Below, one piece after another: positions 1 through 5,530 of a stretch of 6,069 nt of DNA (its first letter is position 1; the number at the start of each line of letters is the position of its first letter). The translations under genes and the position numbers were made by a program. The notes under the pieces are model-generated. The model did no database searches. It was given only the letters and a program-made list of their open reading frames with translations, and had not been told where the DNA came from. Location of the stretch: NCBI GenBank assembly GCA_024278035.1, contig JAJRUA010000459.1, forward strand, positions 1 to 6,069, in the 5' to 3' direction. This DNA comes from Planctomycetota bacterium. GTDB lineage: Bacteria > Planctomycetota > Planctomycetia > Pirellulales > Lacipirellulaceae.

Positions 1-279
1 CGAATGACCGGCTGCCCGAACGGCTGTGCCCGCCCCTACAACTCCGATATCGGTCTCGTTGGCCGGGCCAAGGGGAAGTACACACTTTTCCTAGGCGGCA
101 GCCGACTCGGCGATCGGCTCAATTGGATTTACAAAGACATGGTCCCCGAGGCCGAAGTCGGTGCAACACTCGCCCCCGTCTTCGCCCACTTCAAAGCAAA
201 CCGTGAAGAGGGCGAATCCTTTGGCGATTACTGTAACCGCATGGGCCCCGAAGACCTGCTTGCCGCCTGCGAACCATAG
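1..279 (+). CDS. Sulfite reductase hemoprotein (siroheme/4Fe-4S), C-terminal fragment
   Basis: This is the last 92 residues of a gene that begins before the window; the frame is open from base 1 and stops at TAG 277-279. The product reduces sulfite to sulfide with six electrons, using siroheme bridged to a 4Fe-4S cluster, in cytoplasmic sulfur assimilation. The opening RMTGCPNGCARPY holds the final Cys-x3-Cys pair of the cluster and siroheme ligation site (CPNGC, fragment residues 5-9). The following GLVGRAKGKY and LFLGG, and the terminal SFGDYCNRMG, match the family's C-terminal domain. NGCARPY favours sulfite reductase (ferredoxin-type Sir or NADPH-type CysI) over nitrite reductase, which usually has NSCAQ or similar at this place. 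The electron donor cannot be decided from this end. It converges with the minus-strand gene ending at 347. I am sure of the family and less sure of the exact subtype, so no symbol is given. Confidence 0.9.
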   Translation, partial: RMTGCPNGCARPYNSDIGLVGRAKGKYTLFLGGSRLGDRLNWIYKDMVPEAEVGATLAPVFAHFKANREEGESFGDYCNRMGPEDLLAACEP

Positions 280-293
280 CCCCATAATCTTGC

Positions 294-363
294 CAGGATT
301 AAAAAGGATTGACCAGATTCTTCTTTTTGTATCCTGTCGATCCCTTTCAATCCTGTGATCCTG
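294..363. terminator. Candidate bidirectional terminator: AGGAT-rich inverted repeat between convergent genes
   Basis: AGGATTGA at 305-312 is perfectly complementary to TCAATCCT at 347-354. Outside that, CAGGAT at 294-299 pairs with ATCCTG at 358-363, giving a two-part stem with a 5/3-nt internal loop and a 34-nt apical loop. The right half is itself a run of ATCCTG-like units (331-336, 350-355, 358-363). The loop holds a T tract at 324-328 on the plus strand, and 301-305 is an A tract, which reads as U on the minus-strand transcript. The position between two convergent stops fits a shared terminator. The long loop is atypical, so it may be only a dispersed repeat. Confidence 0.45.
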
Positions 364-1042
364 TCTCGCTTTCTTTCAGCGGGCTTTCGCCGTAGATCAG
401 CAGTTCGCCTTTACGGAGATCGACGCCTGTGAGCTGGAAGCCACGTTTTTTGGTATCGATGATTCGATCGATGTCGATCAGTAGCACGGCCTTCTGTTCG
501 GTTTGTGACCAACGGACCGGGGCGATTTGCTCAAGGCGTGCTTGACGGACTTTGGCAGTGATTCCTTCCATCGGTAGCGTAAGCCTGCCGATCTTGGCGG
601 ATTGAATGTCGAGGGCCAGCTCCCCTTGCTCTGTGAGGAAAGGTTGAAAGGCGATCGTGACGATTCCCGCGATCTTTCCGACCGTGCTTTGCATGGCGAT
701 CGTGATTTGCTCTTCGTCGATCAGGACGCGTGGCTCGGTAAGGTTCGTCTTGGCAAGATCGGGGAAATCGACCGGCAAGCGACTGGCGAGCCAAGCATTG
801 ATTTGGTTCGCCGAGATGCGACTCTGCCACTCCGTGAGCGATTGGGCGTCGCTGTAAAGAGCCGCGAGTTGGCTCTCAAACTCTTGCCGGTCTTGCTCGA
901 TTCGCTCAGGATCGACCGTAAGCGTCGCCTCGTAACCGGGGATCTCCGCCGTCGCTGCCCGGTAGAGCGACCACATGGTGATCCCCGCAATGACGAGCAT
1001 CACCCCTAATGCAGCGGCGGTAATCTTCAGCAATCGGGCCAT
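347..1042 (-). CDS. Single-pass membrane protein of unknown function, DUF2140/YpmS-like layout
   Basis: A 231-residue protein that I do not recognise by name. The chosen start is the ATG at 1042-1040 because it puts a good membrane anchor at once: residues about 8-28 are hydrophobic (AAALGVMLVIAGITMW) after MARLLK. The rest should lie outside the cytoplasmic membrane. Residues 44-75 are charged and helical in character; 77-91 hold SANQINAWLASRL; 107-160 alternate like beta strands and end in GELALDIQ and GRLTLPMEGI. This order, an 'N-x-WL' helix, then 'I-x-x-E-Q-I-T-I', 'F-Q-P', 'G-E-L-A-L' and 'L-x-L-P', resembles DUF2140/YpmS-type anchored proteins, but that is a pattern resemblance only. 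An in-frame ATG at 1153 would add 37 residues that are Gly/Arg-rich and run through the hairpin repeat at 1080-1104, so it is unlikely. The stop codon lies inside the AGGATTGA repeat arm, so the last residues (GSQD) are encoded by repeat sequence. No clear Shine-Dalgarno sequence is seen. Confidence 0.8.
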   Translation of the reverse strand: MARLLKITAAALGVMLVIAGITMWSLYRAATAEIPGYEATLTVDPERIEQDRQEFESQLAALYSDAQSLTEWQSRISANQINAWLASRLPVDFPDLAKTNLTEPRVLIDEEQITIAMQSTVGKIAGIVTIAFQPFLTEQGELALDIQSAKIGRLTLPMEGITAKVRQARLEQIAPVRWSQTEQKAVLLIDIDRIIDTKKRGFQLTGVDLRKGELLIYGESPLKESETGSQD

Positions 1043-1079
1043 CGAAGTCAGGTTTTGTAGAACAAGAGAAAGCTCGTGC

Positions 1080-1104
1080 GAGCCGGGTCGTCCCCGACCC
1101 CGGC
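1080..1104 (-). repeat. Leader hairpin element, copy 1 (upstream of the membrane-protein gene)
   Basis: Read on the minus strand the core (1100 down to 1080) is GGGTCG, loop GGGA, CGACCCGGCTC. The stem extends with a bulged G to GCC/GGC, spanning 1104 to 1082. It lies 37 nt before the ATG of the minus-strand gene, in the same orientation relative to the gene as the copies before lysS and the permease gene. The sequence between it and the ATG (TTCT-x2-AAAAC) resembles the matching stretch before lysS. Confidence 0.8.
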
Positions 1105-1167
1105 GGCCCCTGCAACCAAGCCCGAAGCCCCCCTCAGCACCGATGAATCGCATGAGCCGTTGCCAGC

Positions 1168-1198
1168 TTGACGTTTAGACGTGAGAATGAGCCATATT
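1168..1198 (+). promoter_or_regulatory. Weak candidate promoter for lysS
   Basis: TTGACG at 1168-1173 is a good -35 match. The best -10-like hexamer is CATATT at 1193-1198, four of six consensus bases, but the 19-bp spacing is long. A direct repeat GACGT-TTA-GACGT overlaps the -35. If used, transcription would start near 1205 and the transcript would carry the whole hairpin element at 1212-1233 in its leader. This is suggestive only. Confidence 0.22.
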
Positions 1199-1211
1199 GC
1201 AAGGGCTCCCG

Positions 1212-1233
1212 CGGGTCGAGGACGACCCGGCTC
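1212..1233 (+). repeat. Leader hairpin element, copy 2 (upstream of lysS)
   Basis: The core at 1213-1233 is GGGTCG, loop AGGA, CGACCCGGCTC; C1212 and G1229 add a seventh stem pair. It ends 29 nt before the lysS ATG. Stem and downstream flank are identical to the other two copies, and only the loop differs. With copy 1 it makes a head-to-head pair in the divergent spacer, each copy facing its own gene. Confidence 0.8.
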
Positions 1234-1262
1234 TCACTGTTTATCTTTCTGTAAAACTAACA

Positions 1263-2897
1263 ATGACGACTGACACTTCGACCGACCCGCTAGTAGCACG
1301 CCGTGAGAAACTTCGGGCGATCGAGGCCCTGGGCATCGACCCGTGGGGACAGCGGACCGATGGGCTGACACCGATCGGCGATGCCCGTGCGCTAGCGGAG
1401 GACGTGAAGTACCGTTTTTCGGATGGCACCGAAGTCGAATTACCCGACTTTAATAGCGAAGGCGAAGATTTTAATTTTCGGCAGTGGAAAGCAGATCGGA
1501 ACGAAGAGCATGGGGGTGAACGGGGTGAAGTCACAGGGCCGAAGCTCCGCGTTGCGGGGCGGATCGTTCTGAGCCGATCAGCAGGAAAGCTCGTCTTTAT
1601 GAACTTGCGTGACATGACGGGCGACCTCCAACTGATGGTTGGCAAGAAGCAAGTCGGCGATTCGTGGGAAGTGGTTGATAAGCTCGACCTGGGGGACCTG
1701 ATTGCTGTGGACGGAACGCTCATTCGCACCAACACGGGCGAGCTGACCCTCGCCGCTGAGCGAGTCACGTTCCTGACCAAGAGCCTTGAGCCACCTCCGG
1801 AAAAACACCACGGCCTGACCGATACCGAACAGCGCCAACGAATGCGTTACGTGGACTTGGCTTACAACGAGGGGGTGATGGAACGATTCCTCGCGCGCTC
1901 GGCCATCGTACGGAGCGTGCGTCAAACGCTCCACGACCAACGATTTGTGGAAGTCGAAGGCCCCACGCTGCACGGTATTGCCGGTGGTGCGGCGGCCCGA
2001 CCGTTCAAGACCCACCACAACACACTCGACATACCACTCAATTTGCGGATCGCCTTGGAGTTGCACCTCAAGCGGCTTATGGTTGGCGGCATCGAACGCG
2101 TTTTTGAGCTGGGCCGCGTCTATCGGAACGAAGGGATCAGCCCGCGGCACAACCCTGAGTTTACGATGCTCGAGGTTTACGAGGCGTACGGCAACTACGA
2201 ATCGATGATGGATCTAACGGAAGCAGTGATCGTCGATGCGATCGATAGCTCAGTGAGAGCCGTGCCGTCGTGTCGTAGATCCGCCGAAGGAGGGGCCACG
2301 GCAAATTACGTTCTCCCCTGGGGCGAAAAAACGATCGACTTCACCCCTCCCTTCCAGCGAAAAACCTACAACGAACTCTTCGCCGAGCACGCAGGCATTG
2401 ATCCGACTGACAACGCAGCGATCCTCGCCCTCGCCAAGAAAATCGGTTTCGACACGACCAGCGAATCGGGCGAGCCGCGTCATATTGACGTTATCAAGAA
2501 CGAAATTTTCGAGGAAAAAGTCGAAGACGCCCTTGTCGGCCCGATCTTCGTGACCGACTACCCGGCAAGTATTTGTCCGCTCACGAAGCGTAAACGAGAC
2601 AACCCTGAGGTGGCCGAACGGTTCGAGCTGTTCGTCCACGGTATGGAGATCGCCAACGCCTATACGGAGCTGAACGACCCGGATCTACAAGAAGAGCTTT
2701 TTAAGAACCAACTCACGGGTCTCAGCGAAGAGGACTCGATGGCCAAGATGGACGATGATTTCATCCGCGCTCTGAGGCACGGTATGCCTCCGGCTGGTGG
2801 CCTGGGCATCGGTATCGACCGCCTCGTGATGCTGCTGACGAATTCGCAGACGATTCGGGACGTGATTTTGTTCCCACTTCTGCGACCTGAGAAGTAG
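1263..2897 (+). CDS. lysS: Lysyl-tRNA synthetase, class II
   Basis: A 544-residue cytoplasmic enzyme that charges tRNA-Lys with lysine through an aminoacyl-adenylate. The N-terminal region starts with ARREKLRAIEALGIDPWG. The OB-fold anticodon-binding domain runs from about 95 (LRVAGRIVLSR) to about 180. Catalytic class II motifs follow: motif 1 ends in FVEVEGP (228-234), then IAGGAAARPF (239-248); motif 2 is YRNEGISPRHNPEFTMLE (287-304) with R288, E290 and H296; motif 3 is GGLGIGIDR (512-520) with R520, followed by the usual IRDVILFPLLRP end. Length is slightly above the family's usual 490-510. Part of the excess is a stretch at residues 333-347 encoded by a palindromic repeat, between motif 2 and NYVLPWGEKTIDF. 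I chose the ATG at 1263; an upstream in-frame TTG at 1197 would translate the leader hairpin and adds no family sequence. It is monocistronic as far as the spacers show. Confidence 0.97.
   Translation: MTTDTSTDPLVARREKLRAIEALGIDPWGQRTDGLTPIGDARALAEDVKYRFSDGTEVELPDFNSEGEDFNFRQWKADRNEEHGGERGEVTGPKLRVAGRIVLSRSAGKLVFMNLRDMTGDLQLMVGKKQVGDSWEVVDKLDLGDLIAVDGTLIRTNTGELTLAAERVTFLTKSLEPPPEKHHGLTDTEQRQRMRYVDLAYNEGVMERFLARSAIVRSVRQTLHDQRFVEVEGPTLHGIAGGAAARPFKTHHNTLDIPLNLRIALELHLKRLMVGGIERVFELGRVYRNEGISPRHNPEFTMLEVYEAYGNYESMMDLTEAVIVDAIDSSVRAVPSCRRSAEGGATANYVLPWGEKTIDFTPPFQRKTYNELFAEHAGIDPTDNAAILALAKKIGFDTTSESGEPRHIDVIKNEIFEEKVEDALVGPIFVTDYPASICPLTKRKRDNPEVAERFELFVHGMEIANAYTELNDPDLQEELFKNQLTGLSEEDSMAKMDDDFIRALRHGMPPAGGLGIGIDRLVMLLTNSQTIRDVILFPLLRPEK
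2258..2304 (+). repeat. In-frame palindromic element, copy A, inside lysS
   Basis: A 47-nt imperfect palindrome. GCCGTG (2259-2264) pairs with CACGGC (2297-2302); after a bulged C2296, C2265-C2266 pair with G2294-G2295. It aligns without gaps to 3666-3712 in the permease gene, 35 of 47 bases identical. It encodes LysS residues 333-347 (AVPSCRRSAEGGATA), which fall where the family normally has a short loop between the motif 2 region and the PWGE-x-T-I-D-F strand. It adds about 15 residues without breaking the frame. Confidence 0.7.
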
Positions 2898-2912
2898 CCA
2901 CAGAGAGTATCG

Positions 2913-2944
2913 AGGGGCAATAGCCCCTGGCGCAAGCTAGGGGT
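2913..2944. repeat. Two overlapping, mutually exclusive hairpins after lysS
   Basis: AGGGGC (2913-2918), loop AATA, GCCCCT (2923-2928) forms a 6-bp hairpin 15 nt after the lysS stop. CCCCT (2924-2928) can instead pair with AGGGG (2940-2944), with an inner GC/GC pair around a 4-nt loop (GCAA on the plus strand, TTGC on the minus strand). No T tract follows either, so a standard intrinsic terminator is not supported. The second hairpin has the look of a dispersed intergenic palindrome. A perfect 10-bp palindrome, GTGCTAGCAC, follows at 2953-2962. Confidence 0.5.
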
Positions 2945-3021
2945 TGTGGGTTGTGCTAGCACTCATGGCTGATCTGGTGTTAAGCAGGGCAGTTGGGTAC
3001 GGTTGAGGGCTGCTCCGGCGC

Positions 3022-3046
3022 GCCGGGGTCGGGGGCGACCCGGCTC
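3022..3046 (+). repeat. Leader hairpin element, copy 3 (upstream of the permease gene)
   Basis: The core at 3026-3046 is GGGTCG, loop GGGG, CGACCCGGCTC. GCC at 3022-3024 pairs with GGC at 3042-3044 around a bulged G3025, as in copy 1. It ends 47 nt before the permease ATG, in the same sense as that gene. Between it and the ATG lies a short direct repeat, TGCCGAC at 3063-3069 and 3077-3083, then a pyrimidine-rich stretch. Confidence 0.8.
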
Positions 3047-3093
3047 ACGCTAGCAGTTAAATTGCCGACCGCCCACTGCCGACTTCTTTCCTT

Positions 3094-4632
3094 ATGTATA
3101 AACTCGTTCTCTGCCTGCGCTACTTGCGTACTCGATGGATTGCGCTGGTTTCGATCGTCAGCGTGACGCTGGGCGTGGCGACGATGATCGTTGTGAACGC
3201 AGTTATGGCCGGTTTTACGCATGAGATGCAGGACCGGATTCATGGTATTTTGAGCGACGTGGTGTTCGAGGCCCGGAGCCTGGATGGCGTGCCTAACGCG
3301 CCTGAGCACATGGAAAAAATCCGTGCCGCGACAGGCGACTTGATCCAGGGAATGAGCCCCACGGCCCACGTGCCAGCGATGCTCGGCTATCAGGTGGGCG
3401 ATCAGTATATCAACAAACAGGTGAACCTGATCGGCGTCGATCCGGCCACGTACGGTCAGGTGAGTGATTTCGGAAAATACCTACAGCACCCGGCGAACCG
3501 CAAGCAATTGGAGTTTGCCCTTCGCGAAGGCGGATACGACACGGCCGACCACCAAGCGGAAGATCCGAGCAAGGCGGCAGCACGGCCTCTGATGGAAAAC
3601 GCGGGATGGGAGCATCGGCGTCGGAAAGCGTATTGGGATAAACGGAAGGCGGAAAGAGGCAGGGGAGCCGCGTCGTCGAGTCGAATATCTGCTGAAGAGA
3701 GGACCGCGGCAACCAAGGATCCCTTCGCCCAAGCCGATGGCGAACCCCAAGGAAAAACGTTCGACCCGATGACCGAGCAGCATACGGGAATTGTGCTTGG
3801 CATTGCGCTAGGAAGTTACCGCGATGCGACCGGCAAGGATCAGTTCATGGTCCTTCCGGGGGACGATGTCGAAGTGACTTATCCCTCGGCAGGCAAGCCC
3901 CCCAAACCCCTGTCGGCCAAGTTCACAACGGTCGATTTTTACGAAAGCAAGATGAGCGAATACGATGCCTCTTTTGCTTTTGTGCCGATCAAGCGGTTGC
4001 AAGAATTGCGTGGCCTTGTGGATCCTCTGACTGGCGTGGCAAGTTTCAATTCGATACAAATTCGTTGCAAGGAGGGTGTCGATCCAGCCACGGTCAGGGA
4101 CGCGATCCAAGCGGCGTTTGATCCTCGTGTTTATGTCGTCAGCACTTGGCGTGACAAGCAGGGAGCCCTCTTGGCAGCAGTCGAGATGGAAACGGCAGTG
4201 CTCAACGTGTTGCTGTTTCTCATTATTGCGGTCGCCGGCTTCGGTATCTTGGCTATCTTTTACATGATCGTTGTGGAGAAAACTCGCGACATTGGCATTC
4301 TCAAAAGCCTGGGTGCTAGTGGCTCAGGAGTGATGGGAATCTTTCTTTCGTATGGCCTTACGCTGGGGTTGGTCGGTGCGGGAGCGGGGCTCGTAAGTGG
4401 CCTGCTTTTTGTCAGCAACATCAATGAAATTGCCGACCTGTTGGGACGAATCACGGGCCGCCCGGTGTTTGATCCGTCCGTTTATTACTTCAGCCGAATT
4501 CCCGTGATTGTTGAGCCGTGGACAGTCGCCTGGATTGGCGCGGGAGCGATGGCGATCGCTGTTGCCGCAAGCATTCTGCCCGCCCGTCGTGCAGCGAGCC
4601 TGCATCCGGTGGAGGCTTTAAGGTGGCAGTAA
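3094..4632 (+). CDS. ABC transporter permease, FtsX/LolC-LolE type
   Basis: A 512-residue inner-membrane permease, first gene of a two-gene operon with a LolD-type ATPase. Topology: TM1 at about 16-40 (WIALVSIVSVTLGVATMIVV), a large periplasmic MacB/LolC-like domain at about 41-360, then three C-terminal helices at about 366-392, 411-440 and 476-496. The cytoplasmic coupling segment EKTRDIGILKSLGAS (395-409) and the end PARRAA-x-L-HPVEALR are typical of FtsX-family subunits that contact the ATPase. The PSVYYFSRIP stretch before the last helix recalls LolC/LolE. It is about 100 residues longer than E. coli LolC/LolE; the excess is a charged insert at about 143-230. That insert is rich in Arg, Lys, Glu and Ala and includes the palindromic element at residues 192-206. 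Only one permease is present, so a homodimer is likely. Substrate is not proven: lipoprotein release is the best guess, and a MacB-like exporter is the alternative. No clear Shine-Dalgarno sequence precedes the ATG. Confidence 0.87.
   Translation: MYKLVLCLRYLRTRWIALVSIVSVTLGVATMIVVNAVMAGFTHEMQDRIHGILSDVVFEARSLDGVPNAPEHMEKIRAATGDLIQGMSPTAHVPAMLGYQVGDQYINKQVNLIGVDPATYGQVSDFGKYLQHPANRKQLEFALREGGYDTADHQAEDPSKAAARPLMENAGWEHRRRKAYWDKRKAERGRGAASSSRISAEERTAATKDPFAQADGEPQGKTFDPMTEQHTGIVLGIALGSYRDATGKDQFMVLPGDDVEVTYPSAGKPPKPLSAKFTTVDFYESKMSEYDASFAFVPIKRLQELRGLVDPLTGVASFNSIQIRCKEGVDPATVRDAIQAAFDPRVYVVSTWRDKQGALLAAVEMETAVLNVLLFLIIAVAGFGILAIFYMIVVEKTRDIGILKSLGASGSGVMGIFLSYGLTLGLVGAGAGLVSGLLFVSNINEIADLLGRITGRPVFDPSVYYFSRIPVIVEPWTVAWIGAGAMAIAVAASILPARRAASLHPVEALRWQ
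3666..3712 (+). repeat. In-frame palindromic element, copy B, inside the permease gene
   Basis: The same 47-nt palindrome as in lysS. GCCGCG (3667-3672) pairs with CGCGGC (3705-3710); after a bulged C3704, T3673 pairs with A3703 and C3674 with G3702. Relative to copy A two stem pairs have changed on both sides: T-A to C-G (3671/3706) and C-G to T-A (3673/3703). It is read in the same frame as copy A and gives AASSSRISAEERTAA (192-206), which shares the R-x-S-A-E core with the LysS insert. Confidence 0.7.
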
Positions 4633-4658
4633 GCAACAATCTACGAATTACGGGATCA

Positions 4659-5402
4659 ATGAAAAAACCTCTTCTTGAAGCACGCGGCCTCTTCAAAACG
4701 TACCGCAAGGGCGCGATCGGTGTGCCCGTTTTGCAGGGCGTTGACTTGGTGGTACAGCCACAAGAAATGTTGGCAATTGTGGGTCAAAGTGGCTCGGGTA
4801 AAAGCACGCTCCTGCACTTGCTCGGAACGCTTGACCAGCCGGACGATGGCGAGCTTTACTTCGATGGCCATCGTATTGATACACTCGGCCGGCGGGGACG
4901 CGATGTGCTACGCAACCGTCACTTAGGCATGATCTTTCAGGCCTATCATTTGTTGCCGGAGTTGTCGGCAATAGAAAACGTGTTGATGCCCGCCATGATT
5001 CGCCACGGTGCGCTCGCTTACTGGGCGAAACGAGGGAAGCTGCGGCAACGGGCGTCAGAGCTATTGGAACTTGTCGGTCTTGGCCACCGTACGAAGCACA
5101 AGCCGCGAGAACTCTCCGGCGGTGAGATGCAGCGCACCGCGATTGCTCGGGCCCTGATGAACGAACCGCGGTTGCTACTGGCAGACGAACCGACAGGCAA
5201 CCTCGATCGAGCGACCAGCGAGGGCGTGCTCGAATTGCTCCGCCGGCTGAATCAAGAAAAATGGCTGAACCAAAAACATGGCTTGACGGTCGTCATGGTA
5301 ACCCACGACCACTCCATCGCCGCCCAAGCGGACCGGACCGTCACACTCGTCGAAGGACGAATTGAATCAAGCAAGGAGACCGGCCTGAGGCTGCCGGCTT
5401 GA
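4659..5402 (+). CDS. lolD: ABC transporter ATP-binding protein, LolD type
   Basis: A 247-residue ATPase that powers the permease encoded 26 bp upstream, probably moving lipoproteins from the inner membrane toward the outer membrane or related envelope work. All nucleotide-binding motifs are intact: Walker A GQSGSGKST (42-50), Q-loop Q94 in MIFQAYHLLP, signature LSGGE (152-156), Walker B LLLADEP (172-178) with catalytic E177, D-loop GNLD (180-183), and H216 in VTHD. The MIFQ-x-YHLLPELSA-x-ENV and ADEPTGNLD stretches are typical of the LolD/MacB subgroup. I chose the ATG at 4659. An in-frame GTG at 4623 overlaps the permease stop and could couple translation, but it adds 12 residues without family character. 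Between the D-loop and H-loop lies an imperfect tandem duplication, LNQEKW then LNQKHG. The C-terminal tail after about 232 is short and polar. The symbol rests on homology; MacB-type function is possible. Confidence 0.88.
   Translation: MKKPLLEARGLFKTYRKGAIGVPVLQGVDLVVQPQEMLAIVGQSGSGKSTLLHLLGTLDQPDDGELYFDGHRIDTLGRRGRDVLRNRHLGMIFQAYHLLPELSAIENVLMPAMIRHGALAYWAKRGKLRQRASELLELVGLGHRTKHKPRELSGGEMQRTAIARALMNEPRLLLADEPTGNLDRATSEGVLELLRRLNQEKWLNQKHGLTVVMVTHDHSIAAQADRTVTLVEGRIESSKETGLRLPA
5245..5279 (+). repeat. Short tandem duplication within lolD
   Basis: GGCTGAATCAAGAAAAAT (5245-5262) is followed at once by GGCTGAACCAAAAACAT (5263-5279). It encodes two successive Leu-Asn-Gln units between the D-loop and the H-loop, where LolD-type proteins usually have a single short turn. 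Confidence 0.6.
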
Positions 5403-5442
5403 AACGGCAGACTGTAGGGTAAAACGAGGAGATAAGTTCAAT

Positions 5443-5480
5443 GTAGGGGCTTCTCCTACCGCTTTTCTTCTTTGATTTTT
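5443..5480 (+). terminator. Probable rho-independent terminator of the permease-lolD operon
   Basis: GTAGG (5443-5447) pairs with CCTAC (5455-5459); a G-T wobble and one more G-C pair can extend the stem to seven pairs around a CTT loop. A T-rich run follows (CTTTTCTTCTTTGATTTTT to 5480). It starts 40 nt after the lolD stop. The stem is short and the T tract interrupted, so strength is uncertain. Confidence 0.55.
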
Positions 5481-5530
5481 CGTTGTTCCGTCGTTCCTTC
5501 GCGGTTCATTGTTTTTACACCTCTGCCTCC

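Noticed and set aside
602..1009. Open frame of 135 codons on the plus strand
   Set aside because: It is fully antisense to the minus-strand membrane-protein gene, is Arg/Asp/Leu-rich in the manner of shadow frames, and has no recognisable motif.
1043..1153. N-terminal extension of the minus-strand membrane protein from the ATG at 1153
   Set aside because: The extra 37 residues are Gly/Arg-rich repeat translation and would bury the membrane anchor behind an odd leader; the ATG at 1042 gives a normal anchored start.
1197..1262. Upstream in-frame TTG start that would lengthen LysS by 22 residues
   Set aside because: It would translate the leader hairpin, the added residues do not look like LysS, and the ATG at 1263 leads directly into the normal N-terminus.
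1578..2150. Open frame of 190 codons on the minus strand
   Set aside because: It lies entirely antisense to the conserved catalytic part of lysS and shows no family features.
2258..2304. Idea that the LysS insert is a sequencing error or frameshift
   Set aside because: The frame is intact on both sides with conserved residues, and the same-length repeat recurs in the permease gene in the same frame.
1080..3046. CRISPR array from the recurring hairpin cores
   Set aside because: Only three copies, at irregular distances and on both strands, with no regular spacers and no cas genes.
4518..4658. Upstream extension of LolD overlapping the permease gene
   Set aside because: The extra residues are an out-of-frame reading of the permease C-terminus; the ABC domain begins normally at the ATG at 4659.
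5427..5446. AGGAG followed nine bases later by ATG and an immediate TAG stop, a start-stop pair with a good ribosome site
   Set aside because: It lies just after lolD and the ATG overlaps the base of the probable terminator hairpin; no downstream gene is close enough for it to regulate, so it is most likely chance.
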